64,000 bases of DNA, from the NCBI GenBank assembly GCA_964624235.1, contig CAZUXY010000017.1:9988-73987 (forward strand). Direction: 5' to 3'. A program made the position numbers and the translations under genes. This document shows positions 1 through 7,734 of this stretch, piece by piece; position 1 is the first letter of the stretch; every line of letters starts with the position of its first letter. Under the pieces are notes generated by a model. It was not told the DNA's origin, did not search any database, and saw nothing but the letters and a program-made list of their open reading frames with translations. This DNA is from CAZUXY01 sp964624235 (GTDB taxonomy: Bacteria; Spirochaetota; UBA4802; UBA5368).

Positions 1-245
1 ATGAAATCGCGGCAAAACTCGGGATATCGGAAGCCAGGCTGCTGCTCCGGTGGGGACTGCAGCACGGCTACTCGGTGTTATCGAGGAGCAGCAAGCCTGA
101 GCGCATACGGGAAAATTTTAATGTATTTGATTTCGAAATTCCCGATAGCGACATGGCGCGTTTGAACCGGCTGAACCAGGAGCAGGCATTCGCCTGGGCG
201 GCCAACGGGCTTAACCCGATGGAAGTCGCTCCTCCCCTTAAATAA
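1..245 (+). CDS. Aldo/keto reductase, C-terminal fragment cut by the window edge
   Basis: The reading frame is open from base 3 to the TAA at 243-245 and encodes the last 80 or so residues of an aldo/keto reductase. The visible part matches the C-terminal end of the (beta/alpha)8 barrel in this family. It contains a LLLRWGLQHGYSVLSRSS stretch, equivalent to the family signature in which an R-W segment is followed by the cofactor-phosphate-binding K/R-S region. It then has a PERIRENFNVFDFEI segment, where family members usually read 'I..N...FDF.L'. The gene begins outside the window, so neither the catalytic Tyr nor the Lys can be checked. The family carries out NAD(P)H-dependent carbonyl reduction; the substrate cannot be told. 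The next gene, 118 bases downstream on the same strand, is a different member of the same superfamily. Confidence 0.8.
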   Translation, partial: EIAAKLGISEARLLLRWGLQHGYSVLSRSSKPERIRENFNVFDFEIPDSDMARLNRLNQEQAFAWAANGLNPMEVAPPLK

Positions 246-363
246 CCATCAAGTATTCACCGTACACCAGGGGATGCTTCGGCTGCGCGCGGCACAGGTT
301 TCAGGGGTAAGGAATCCCCGTGTGCCGTACGGAAAGAACACATGACCCGATACGGAGGGCAGT

Positions 364-1422
364 ATGAAACAAGGAAAAGAAAACGACGCCGAACGGATCG
401 ATGGAACCAATCGCAGGAAGTTCTTACACCTGCTGGCGGGCTGCACCGCCGGGCTGATGGCGCCCGGCCTTTTTTCCGGCGGGGAAAAATCCGTCGCGGC
501 CGCCTTCCCCTCCGACCGGCTGGGCAGGCTTTTGCCCCTGCGCAGGCTGGGTTCCTCCGGCCCGGTCGTGACCATCCTGGGCGTGGGCGGAGATCATGTG
601 GGGAACGTCTCGGAAAAGACCGCGCAGGCCGTCATCGAAAAAGCCCTGGAGGAGGGGGTGCGTTTCTTCGACAACGCTCCCCTGTACGGCGATGGAAAAG
701 CCGAGAAACGCTATGGAAAATTCCTCACCCCCCGGTACAGGGACGTCTGCTTCATCATGACCAAGACCCTGGCTAAAAACAGGAGGAATGCCCTTTCCGA
801 TCTCGACGCTTCCCTCTCCCGCATGAAAACCGACTACGTGGACCTGTGGCAGATGCATGCCCTCGAAAGCCCGAAGGATGCGGGAGACCGCGTCAAAAAC
901 GGCGTACTCGACGCCTTGCTCGATGCCCTTACAAAGGGCAGGGTGAGGCACATCGGGTTCACCGGACATCAGTCATACAAGGCCCACCTCGCGATGCTGA
1001 AGGAGCTTGGAAAGCGGGGTGTGAAGATGACCGCCGCGCAGATGCCCGTCAACCCCGCCGACCCCCACTTCGAGAGCTTCGTCACGCACGCCCTGCCCGG
1101 GTGCGTGGATGCCGGCATCGGCGTACTGGCCATGAAAACGCTGGCCTACGGACGTTTCTTCGGAGGGAACAGGGGGTGGCGTCGTACTGAAACCATGGTC
1201 AGGCCGATAATACCGGTGGTTCTTACCCTGGAGGATGTCTTCGGCTTCGTGTGGTCCCTGCCCGTCACCACCCTTATCAGCGGTATGGAAAACGCGGGGC
1301 AGGTTTCACAAAACGCCGCACTGGCGCGCAAAACATGGAACTGGAACCAGGCCGAACGCCGCAAACGCATCGACGCGGTGGCCCCTTTCGCCGGCCCGGA
1401 TCTCGAGTTCTACAAGAACTGA
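364..1422 (+). CDS. Tat-exported aldo/keto reductase with a lipobox
   Basis: A 352-residue aldo/keto reductase with an export signal. Residues 15-35 hold twin arginines (R17-R18) followed by K-F-L and a hydrophobic stretch, a typical Tat signal. That stretch contains L-A-G-C (Cys27), a good lipobox, so the protein may be a Tat-exported lipoprotein folded with its nicotinamide cofactor before export. The catalytic tetrad is recognisable: Asp103 (FFDNAPLYG), Tyr108, Lys134 (MTKTL) and His165 (WQMHAL). It resembles the AKR subfamily that often carries a C-terminal ferredoxin domain, but no cysteine cluster is present here and the protein ends soon after the barrel. The ATG at 364 gives the complete Tat signal. 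Reductase activity and export are inferred from motifs; substrate unknown. Confidence 0.87.
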   Translation: MKQGKENDAERIDGTNRRKFLHLLAGCTAGLMAPGLFSGGEKSVAAAFPSDRLGRLLPLRRLGSSGPVVTILGVGGDHVGNVSEKTAQAVIEKALEEGVRFFDNAPLYGDGKAEKRYGKFLTPRYRDVCFIMTKTLAKNRRNALSDLDASLSRMKTDYVDLWQMHALESPKDAGDRVKNGVLDALLDALTKGRVRHIGFTGHQSYKAHLAMLKELGKRGVKMTAAQMPVNPADPHFESFVTHALPGCVDAGIGVLAMKTLAYGRFFGGNRGWRRTETMVRPIIPVVLTLEDVFGFVWSLPVTTLISGMENAGQVSQNAALARKTWNWNQAERRKRIDAVAPFAGPDLEFYKN

Positions 1423-1556
1423 CTCCACGGCGCGGCATAGAACTCCAACCGGGTTTCGCGTCGCGTGCGGGCCGGTGAGGTTCACAGATCGCGTCTTACT
1501 GAATAATGAAATACGAAAACGCGTAACAAATATAAATTTTTAAAAGGAGATCAGTA

Positions 1557-1748
1557 ATGCCTGCAATTACGATTGCGCTGGATCCCATAAGTGCGGAAAA
1601 AAAGAAACAACTGGTGGAAAAACTTACAAGAGTTGCCGCTGAAATTACAGAATATCCCGCCGAGTACTTTTTTGTGTATGTACAGGAATATCCGACCGAA
1701 AACATCGGTGTCGGCGGCAAGACCTTAAAGGAACTCAGAAGCCGGTAA
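1557..1748 (+). CDS. Small 4-oxalocrotonate-tautomerase-like protein
   Basis: 63 residues beginning Met-Pro, so removal of Met would expose the N-terminal proline that is the catalytic base of the tautomerase superfamily. Length is that of a classic 4-OT monomer (about 62). An AAAAGGAG ribosome-binding site lies just upstream of the ATG. The C-terminal ENIGVGGKTL matches the usual 'W/FGIGG' turn. Odd point: the arginines at positions 11 and 39 of well-studied 4-OTs seem to be replaced here (Ser at the first; a YFFVYV strand at the second). It is probably a family member with another substrate rather than a true 4-oxalocrotonate tautomerase. It stands alone between the aldo/keto reductase and the oppositely transcribed DHFR-fold gene. 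Family assignment is firm, reaction unknown. Confidence 0.8.
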   Translation: MPAITIALDPISAEKKKQLVEKLTRVAAEITEYPAEYFFVYVQEYPTENIGVGGKTLKELRSR

Positions 1749-1870
1749 TTCTTTCTTCCGTGTTCCCCGGCACGGATCGCTGAAATTTATTTTTGACCGG
1801 GGTACGGGGGACGGGCATCCGCCCGGGCACCTCGGCAAAGTGTACATCCCGGGGCATCGAGACGGTGCAT

Positions 1871-2488
1871 TCACTTCATCCTGGAATGTACTTCGTATTT
1901 CACCAGTACGATTCCCGAACCTTTCCACGTGCGTGAGCCGATCAACCGCAGCATTACCGACGGCGCGCCATCGAATAACGGCGTGCCGGCGCCCAGTACG
2001 ACCGGAGAAATCAACAGGTGCAGTTCGTCAATCAGATCATTCGCCAGCAGGCTGTTCCAGAGGATACGGCTGCCGAAAACCAGTATATCCCTGCCTGTTC
2101 GGCGTTTCAGCTCAATGATCTGTTCATACGCGTCCGCGCGGCTTATGACGCGCGCAGTGTTCTGCCAGGGTTCGGTTTGCCCGGGGGTAAGGCTGTCGGA
2201 GATGACGACCTTCTCAATGGCGTTAAGAAGTCGTGATGTCTCCCGCTCGGCAGGCGGGGCGTCCGGATTATCCGCAAGTGACGGCCAGTATTCCCTGGTC
2301 TGATTATACATGGCGCGCCCCAGCAGAAGCGTATCGGCCGCGCGCAGTCGTTCGGCGTTATAGGCATCGAAGCTTTCATCCGCCGGGTAGGTCTCCAGGC
2401 GATACGCAAACAGGTCCATTACATTGTTACCCGGCCCTTCGAAATACCCGTCAAGTGAAACGATGTTGCAGACGATTAATTTTCGCAT
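1871..2488 (-). CDS. Dihydrofolate-reductase-fold protein (RibD C-terminal family)
   Basis: About 205 residues if translation starts at the ATG whose codon ends at 2488. That start has a GGAG sequence eight bases upstream; the frame stays open six codons further but without a good site. The protein begins with a beta strand leading into SLDGYFEGPG, continues with DTLLLGRAMYNQTREYW, and later DILVFGSRILWNSLL and ELHLLISPVVLGAGTPLF. These are the hallmarks of the RibD_C/DHFR-like family (YyaP/YwjB type). Members bind NADPH, but most of these stand-alone forms have no proven reaction. No riboflavin genes are nearby, so a role in riboflavin synthesis is not supported. Convergent with the tautomerase gene. 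Confidence 0.82.
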   Translation of the reverse strand: MRKLIVCNIVSLDGYFEGPGNNVMDLFAYRLETYPADESFDAYNAERLRAADTLLLGRAMYNQTREYWPSLADNPDAPPAERETSRLLNAIEKVVISDSLTPGQTEPWQNTARVISRADAYEQIIELKRRTGRDILVFGSRILWNSLLANDLIDELHLLISPVVLGAGTPLFDGAPSVMLRLIGSRTWKGSGIVLVKYEVHSRMK

Positions 2489-2741
2489 TGTCTGTCTCCA
2501 TATCATCAGTCATATTGTTTTCAATGTAACCATGTCTGGCGGTAAGATCAATGACGTGATGGTGTATAACGTTTTTTACGCGAAGCGATCCCGAACATGA
2601 ATCCGCCGCCGCTACCCCGCCCTGAAGGCGGCCTTACGGGATATGTATTCAACAGTAAAATTTCCGTATTGCAAACTTTTATATCATGTTGTATAACCAA
2701 TAAGGTTATCAACTACCTCTTTATCGCGGGGTGTGACCGCA

Positions 2742-4760
2742 ATGAATACTTCGGCCCTTTCCATTAAAAAAATTATCGTGCGGCATTTCGCCGCTGTGTC
2801 ACAAAAGTCATTCCTGCTGTTATATGTTTTGCTTTTCATCCTTGTCACGACATCGCTCGCGGGCCGGACCTCGGCGAAAAAAATCAATATCCTTGTGTAT
2901 CCCTTCACCAATACCGGGACCGCGCACTACTCGTGGATATCGGCGGGCATGACCCAGTCGGTCATCTCTGACCTTTCGAAGATATCGAGCATCGCGGTAT
3001 TCACCGAAGAGGACCGGAAAAGGGCCGTGCGGGAAATCGAGCTCGGCATGGCGGGTCTTATTAAAGACGGCGATGTGGTGAAAGTCGGCCAGATCATGGG
3101 GGCTGAACTGATCTGCGCGGGCAATTATACGGTAAGCGGTACTAAAATACGCATCAACGCGAAGCTGGTATCCGTCGGAAAAGCCGCGGTTCAACGGGCG
3201 GTGACGGTAGACGGGACTGTCGACAGGATTTTCGAGCTGCAGGACAGAATCGTTACCGAGCTCATGGCCACGGCGAGGGAAACCTCCCCGCCGGGCGCGC
3301 AAAAACCCGTCTACACGGCCCAGGACAGGGCGAACATCAAAAGCCTGCCCCGTCCCGGCGCGCGGGCATTCGAGCTGTACGCGAAAGGCCTTGAGATATA
3401 TACCGCCGATCCTACCGGCGCGTTGCGTTTTTTTAATCAGGCGCTCTCAATCGAAAAGGAATATTACCACGCGCTTATCGCGGCGGGGGGAACATACAGT
3501 CTGCTGGGAAAACCGGATGAGGCGGACAACCATTTCGCGAAAGCCTTCGGCGTATTGAAAAAGGCGGGTCTCGACAGGTCCGTTGAGGCCGCCTCGCTCT
3601 ATTACAGCATGGGTATTAATTTCTGGAACCGCGGCGACAGTCAACGGACGATCACGTACTCCCGGGAAGCGTTTAAAATTCTTGAGTCACGGGGAGAGCA
3701 TAATTCCCGGCTTGCCGCCGCGGCACTGATGCTGTGCGGCGGCGGTTACCGGTTCGTGAACAGAACGGATGATGCGCTCATATGTACGTCACAATCCATA
3801 GCCATATATGAGCATCTGGGACTAAAGAATACAAACGACTACGCATGGGGGCTGAACAATCTGGCAGTGGTGTATTCCATGAGGGGCGACCACGCCAGGC
3901 CCCTGGAACTGTACAGGCAGTGCCTGAGGATATGGACCTCCCTGAGGCTGGCCGTTTCCATGGGGACGGCGTACACTTACTGCCAGATGGGATATGAATA
4001 CTTCATGAGAAAGGAATATGAAAAAGCCTATGATAATCTTTTTAAAGGAAGAGATCTGTGTATCCATCTGAAACTTGATAATTCCTTCAATTTCGCCTAT
4101 TACATGTGGTATCTCTCCAGTGTTTTCAGCGATGGGTTCGGGGACCACTGCATCGCGGCCAATTTTATGAAAAAGCCGGTTGATATATTTGAAAAACATA
4201 ACAACCCCGTTCTCCCCGACGCGAAAAGCAGGTTGCACGAATTAGAAAAAAAATGCGCGGACGGCAGGGCGGCAAGGGAAAAGGAAGAACGGCTGATATC
4301 GGCCGCCGCCGGGGCCGATGTGACAACGATAAAAAAACTGATCAGGGGAAAAGTGAACATTAACGCGCGGGCTTACAATAAAGGGGAATCGGCCCTTTAC
4401 AACGCGGCATACGCCGGCAATCTTGACCTGGTGAAACTCCTGGTGGAAAACGGCGCGGATATTAATATCCGCATGTATCGGGGATTTACCCCTCTTATGG
4501 GCGCGATTTTCATGAGGAGATACGACGTCATCAGGTATCTTATTTCAAAGAGCGCATCGGTCAACACGGCGGACTGCCGGGGGGAAACGCCTTTGATGTA
4601 CGCGGTAAGCTCGATGACCACCAGGGAAATTATTGAACTGCTCATCGCAAAGGGCGCCGATGTCAACGCACGGAATGATAACGGCGAATCCGTGCTGCGA
4701 AAAGCGGGCTTCGGCGCGGCGCCGTTATTAAAAAAGCACGGAGCGAAACAGGATTTCTGA
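2742..4760 (+). CDS. Exported FlgO/CsgG-like, TPR and ankyrin-repeat protein
   Basis: About 672 residues. Either the GTG at 2733 or the ATG at 2742 could start it; the ATG is slightly better placed after a CGGGG sequence. A hydrophobic segment near residues 25-45 suggests a signal peptide or membrane anchor. Residues about 50-180 resemble the FlgO/CsgG/TolB-N type domain (ILVYPFTNTG, then GLIKDGDVVKVGQIMGAELICAGNY and RINAKLVSV). The middle, about 200-510, contains tetratricopeptide repeats. The C-terminal 140 residues contain about four ankyrin repeats, two of them near consensus (LVKLLVENGADINIR; IIELLIAKGADVNAR). All parts suggest an envelope scaffold for protein-protein contacts. The domain combination is unusual; no enzymatic motif is seen. 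A gap of 240 bases with no recognised gene precedes it. Confidence 0.75.
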   Translation: MNTSALSIKKIIVRHFAAVSQKSFLLLYVLLFILVTTSLAGRTSAKKINILVYPFTNTGTAHYSWISAGMTQSVISDLSKISSIAVFTEEDRKRAVREIELGMAGLIKDGDVVKVGQIMGAELICAGNYTVSGTKIRINAKLVSVGKAAVQRAVTVDGTVDRIFELQDRIVTELMATARETSPPGAQKPVYTAQDRANIKSLPRPGARAFELYAKGLEIYTADPTGALRFFNQALSIEKEYYHALIAAGGTYSLLGKPDEADNHFAKAFGVLKKAGLDRSVEAASLYYSMGINFWNRGDSQRTITYSREAFKILESRGEHNSRLAAAALMLCGGGYRFVNRTDDALICTSQSIAIYEHLGLKNTNDYAWGLNNLAVVYSMRGDHARPLELYRQCLRIWTSLRLAVSMGTAYTYCQMGYEYFMRKEYEKAYDNLFKGRDLCIHLKLDNSFNFAYYMWYLSSVFSDGFGDHCIAANFMKKPVDIFEKHNNPVLPDAKSRLHELEKKCADGRAAREKEERLISAAAGADVTTIKKLIRGKVNINARAYNKGESALYNAAYAGNLDLVKLLVENGADINIRMYRGFTPLMGAIFMRRYDVIRYLISKSASVNTADCRGETPLMYAVSSMTTREIIELLIAKGADVNARNDNGESVLRKAGFGAAPLLKKHGAKQDF

Positions 4761-4814
4761 GATTTCCCGCCCTGACCCGAGGCGGCGCTCATTACCTTCT
4801 GTCAGCCGGTCGTT

Positions 4815-5108
4815 TTATGTGCTCCTTTTTTTTATTTTTCTCACGACCAGGATCACGATCCCGGCGATATCCAGGAATACAAGGACCGGGAGCCCTATGA
4901 TGCCGGCCGCAAGGGCCAGGCCAACAATCATCAGCAGCGCCGTGAGTATGAGAACCGCGACCACATACGTAACGGCCACCAGAAGTCTTCTTACCGCTTT
5001 GCGGCGCACCGCCCGGTAGGGTTGTATTCTATCGAGCAGTAAACAGGAATAAATAACCGCGCCGATCAGCGCGAAAGGTACAAGCAGTAACGCCGTCGTG
5101 ACCGCCAT
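4815..5108 (-). CDS. Small membrane protein of unknown function
   Basis: 97 residues with two long hydrophobic stretches, the second long enough to be one or two helices. A basic segment (RAVRRKAVRRLL) lies between them and a basic tail (RKIKKRS) follows. By the positive-inside rule both basic parts would be cytoplasmic. AAAGGAG lies six bases before the ATG, supporting this as a real gene. I recognise no family. It converges with the TPR-ankyrin gene, with 54 bases between stop codons, and is divergent from the diguanylate cyclase gene. Confidence 0.6.
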   Translation of the reverse strand: MAVTTALLLVPFALIGAVIYSCLLLDRIQPYRAVRRKAVRRLLVAVTYVVAVLILTALLMIVGLALAAGIIGLPVLVFLDIAGIVILVVRKIKKRST

Positions 5109-5355
5109 GGGGACTCCTTTCGTTTGAATGTATAGAGCATGGATTGATGTCGTCGCAATTGGACACCCATGCGTTTCGAAGTCAACTCAAAACACCCCGT
5201 CCCCCTTTGCCTCTCTAAAACCGTGACCGGACCAAATTAACACTTGTCGCGAACAGTGTTCGCTGGTAGGGTGGACAGAGATACGGAAGCAGGGGCCTCT
5301 GCGAATATTGCGGCCGCGCCGGAACACCGCCGGCGGGCATTCGGGGATTGTTTCA

Positions 5356-6909
5356 ATGGGTTACGAACGGGCGGAAATCGTCTATCTGGTGAACCTCGCT
5401 TTTACAGTGGCGTACGCTACCGCCATGTTCGTGTACCTGGGGCGTCACGACACCAGGGCCTCGAGCACCAGGGCGCTGCAGCGCTCCCTGGTCAGCATCA
5501 TCTCGTGGGCCTTCTACGACCTGATAATGGCCCATATCGCCAGGAACGCCGCCCCGGAGACGGCCTTTTTTCTCTATCGGCTTTTAAGCTTCATGTGGCT
5601 GGTTTACTCGCCCCTGGCCTGCGAACAGGTCATGACCATTATCCGTCCGGTAAGAAACATCCACCGTCTTTTCTTTTCCCTGCCCTTCGCGGGGCTTTAT
5701 CTCGCCCACCTGTGCTTTCCCGACTACACCAGCGCAAGGGTCTATGGCATTCCGGGAGGTTGGCCTTCGTTCCCGGCGCCCTGGCAGCACGCCCATACCG
5801 TAATCTGGATCTCATTGTTTTCCTCTCTCACCCTATGGCTTGCGGTTGCCGTCGCGAAGGAAAACGATCCCAAGGCGAAAAAGGAAAAAGCCGTGCTGCT
5901 GGCGGGGATCGCGACCACCATGCTGGCGGTGGGGCTGTCGCGGTTGCTTCTGCAGGTGTTACCGCCGGGTTTTCCCGCCCTGGGGAATACGGCGAATTTC
6001 TTTTTTGTCCTGGCCGCGTTCATCGGCCTCAACCGCTACGGAAGGGTGCTGTCGCTGCGTAACCTCTACAGGACCACCGTGAACGCCACGCCGAACGGGC
6101 TGGCCCACGTGCACAAGGGGCATCTCACCTGGGCGAACGGCGTCTTCATGAAAATCGCCGGCATACCGGGCCCTTCGGCGGGCAGTCCCGAATCTGATCA
6201 CGGGATTGTCCGCGTTCTGACCGAATCGGCGGTCAGACCGGTGACAAAGATCGGCGCTTCATCGTACATGATCACGGCGACACCCGTGGAACCGAACGAC
6301 CCCGACATGGGTACGCTCTACGTGCTGGTGGACATCACCGACCGCGAGAACGCCGTCGCCGAACGGGAACAGTTCATCCACAAGCTCGAGCGGTTGTCCA
6401 TCATCGACGACCTCACCGGCATGTATAACCGCCGTTTCTTCGACAACCGCCTCTACGAGGAATGGAATCGCCTTATGCGTTCGCAGTTCACCCTTTCCCT
6501 GTTGATGATCGACATCGACTTTTTTAAAAAGTACAACGACACCTACGGGCACCAGGCCGGCGACGAGTGCCTGCGCGAGGTTACCCAGACCATCAGGCTT
6601 AACTGCAAACGCGCAATCGACATCCCCGCACGGTACGGCGGTGAGGAATTCGCCGTGATACTCCCCGAGATACACGCCGAGGGCGCCCTGGCGATGGCCG
6701 AGTCGATACGACGTGATATCGAAGCGCTGAAGATCCCCCACAGGACCTCATCCATAAGTAAAACGGTTTCGGTGAGCGTGGGAGCGGCCTCGATAGTTCC
6801 CGTGATCAACCTGGATCCTTCCGCCGTCGTTTCACTGGCAGACAAGGCCCTCTACGACAGCAAGAAGAACGGCAGGAACCGCGTCACGATGCGTCAGAGT
6901 GCCGGCTGA
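5356..6909 (+). CDS. Membrane diguanylate cyclase: 7TM sensor, PAS-like, GGDEF
   Basis: 517 residues from the ATG at 5356; the frame continues 16 codons upstream only to a TTG, and GGGG precedes the ATG by a suitable distance. Residues 1-220 hold about seven hydrophobic segments and resemble the 7TM sensor found in histidine kinases and cyclases. A PAS-like segment follows (TTVNATPNGLAHVHKGHLTW). The GGDEF domain starts after DDLTGMYNRRFF. The active site reads GGEEF at about 428-432 and the inhibitory I-site RAID lies five residues before it, so product inhibition is expected. It should make cyclic di-GMP from two GTP at the inner membrane face. The sensed signal is unknown. It is not in an obvious operon. 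Confidence 0.9.
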   Translation: MGYERAEIVYLVNLAFTVAYATAMFVYLGRHDTRASSTRALQRSLVSIISWAFYDLIMAHIARNAAPETAFFLYRLLSFMWLVYSPLACEQVMTIIRPVRNIHRLFFSLPFAGLYLAHLCFPDYTSARVYGIPGGWPSFPAPWQHAHTVIWISLFSSLTLWLAVAVAKENDPKAKKEKAVLLAGIATTMLAVGLSRLLLQVLPPGFPALGNTANFFFVLAAFIGLNRYGRVLSLRNLYRTTVNATPNGLAHVHKGHLTWANGVFMKIAGIPGPSAGSPESDHGIVRVLTESAVRPVTKIGASSYMITATPVEPNDPDMGTLYVLVDITDRENAVAEREQFIHKLERLSIIDDLTGMYNRRFFDNRLYEEWNRLMRSQFTLSLLMIDIDFFKKYNDTYGHQAGDECLREVTQTIRLNCKRAIDIPARYGGEEFAVILPEIHAEGALAMAESIRRDIEALKIPHRTSSISKTVSVSVGAASIVPVINLDPSAVVSLADKALYDSKKNGRNRVTMRQSAG

Positions 6910-7038
6910 AAAGTTCTTCATTCATCCTTGACTGTGTCTGTCAAGCGGGGTATTATTTTATCACTGCCACCGCTCCCCCCGAACGGACGCATACCGGCCG
7001 CGCAGGATCATGCGCCGCGACAAAAATAACTTTTACAC

Positions 7039-7067
7039 TTGACATACGCGTCTTTTTATTCTACATG
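7039..7067 (+). promoter_or_regulatory. Candidate sigma-70-type promoter upstream of RNHCP-rsgA
   Basis: TTGACA at 7039-7044, a 17-base spacer, then TACATG at 7062-7067. The -35 box is perfect and the -10 weak. It would start transcription about 255 bases before the RNHCP start codon, giving a long leader. Prediction only. Confidence 0.4.
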
Positions 7068-7107
7068 TCGACCCGTTGCCGTATATCTTATTCAACAAGG
7101 AGAATTT

Positions 7108-7149
7108 ATGTCCGCTTTTGTTAGAAGGATGTTCCTGCTCCAGGGATAA
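7108..7149 (+). CDS. Possible 13-codon leader peptide
   Basis: ATG at 7108 follows CAACAAGGAGAATTT, a near-ideal ribosome-binding site, and the frame stops at a TAA after 13 codons (MSAFVRRMFLLQG). It lies between the candidate promoter and the RNHCP gene. An A/T palindrome follows within 30 bases of its stop. The layout would suit a translated leader, but there is no run of one amino acid to suggest classical attenuation, and the site could be chance. Confidence 0.25.
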   Translation: MSAFVRRMFLLQG

Positions 7150-7332
7150 CTTCGGGACAAAAGTTTTTTTAAAAAACTTCTTCCCTCGACTGCTGTCCTC
7201 TACGGAAACATCCGCACCTTTACCGCGTCCGTATCCGCGGGCAGGACATCCCTTACCCTGAGCGCCTCGTCGCGCGGCGGGTCAAATCCGCCATCACTCG
7301 TACTATGCCGTGATATTACACAGGAGCAGGAC

Positions 7333-7734
7333 ATGTCGAGACACACGAAAACACATTTACCGGAAAATGAAACCTTCATCTGCGGCAACTGCGGACGGAT
7401 GGTGACGCCGCCCGAGGGGGGGACGCTCTACCGCAACCACTGTCCCTACTGCCTCTGGAGCCGTCATGTGGACCTGAAGACCGGCGACCGCCGCGCCTCG
7501 TGCAGGGGGCTCATGGAACCCATCGGCATCTGGGCGCGGGACCGCCGGGACTGGTCGGTCATACACCGCTGCCGATCATGCGGCCTCATGCGGGCGAACC
7601 GCATCGCGGGGGACGACAACGAGACCCTGCTCTTTTACCTGGCGGCACGGCCGCTTGCCGAACTCCCCTTCCCCGCTCCTGCGGCGACGGGGGCCGGCGA
7701 ACATACACATCATGGAGCACGCAATGGACATTAA
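7333..7734 (+). CDS. RNHCP-domain zinc-ribbon-like protein
   Basis: 133 residues. The name-giving motif is present as LYRNHCPYCLW, preceded by FICGNCG and followed by HRCRSCGLMRANRIAGDDN. There are thus three CxxC pairs (CGNC, CPYC and CRSC), expected to bind zinc. AGGAG lies seven bases before the ATG. RNHCP proteins are small, widespread and of unproven role; the fold suggests nucleic-acid or ribosome contact. The gene overlaps the start of rsgA by 11 bases, so the two are probably translationally coupled. The C-terminal 25 residues are low in conserved features and may be forced by the overlap. Confidence 0.82.
   Translation: MSRHTKTHLPENETFICGNCGRMVTPPEGGTLYRNHCPYCLWSRHVDLKTGDRRASCRGLMEPIGIWARDRRDWSVIHRCRSCGLMRANRIAGDDNETLLFYLAARPLAELPFPAPAATGAGEHTHHGARNGH

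Larger units (their letters stand above)
6910..7332. other. 423-base intergenic region with candidate promoter and leader
   Basis: No protein gene of normal size is supported here. It holds a good candidate promoter at 7039-7067, a 13-codon reading frame with a strong ribosome-binding site at 7108-7149, and an A/T palindrome around 7160-7180 (a T run followed by an A run). These lie upstream of the RNHCP-rsgA pair and could form its leader region. Confidence 0.4.

Noticed and set aside
7076..7261. 61-codon frame downstream of the candidate promoter
   Set aside because: It has no ribosome-binding site and overlaps the better supported 13-codon leader in another frame.
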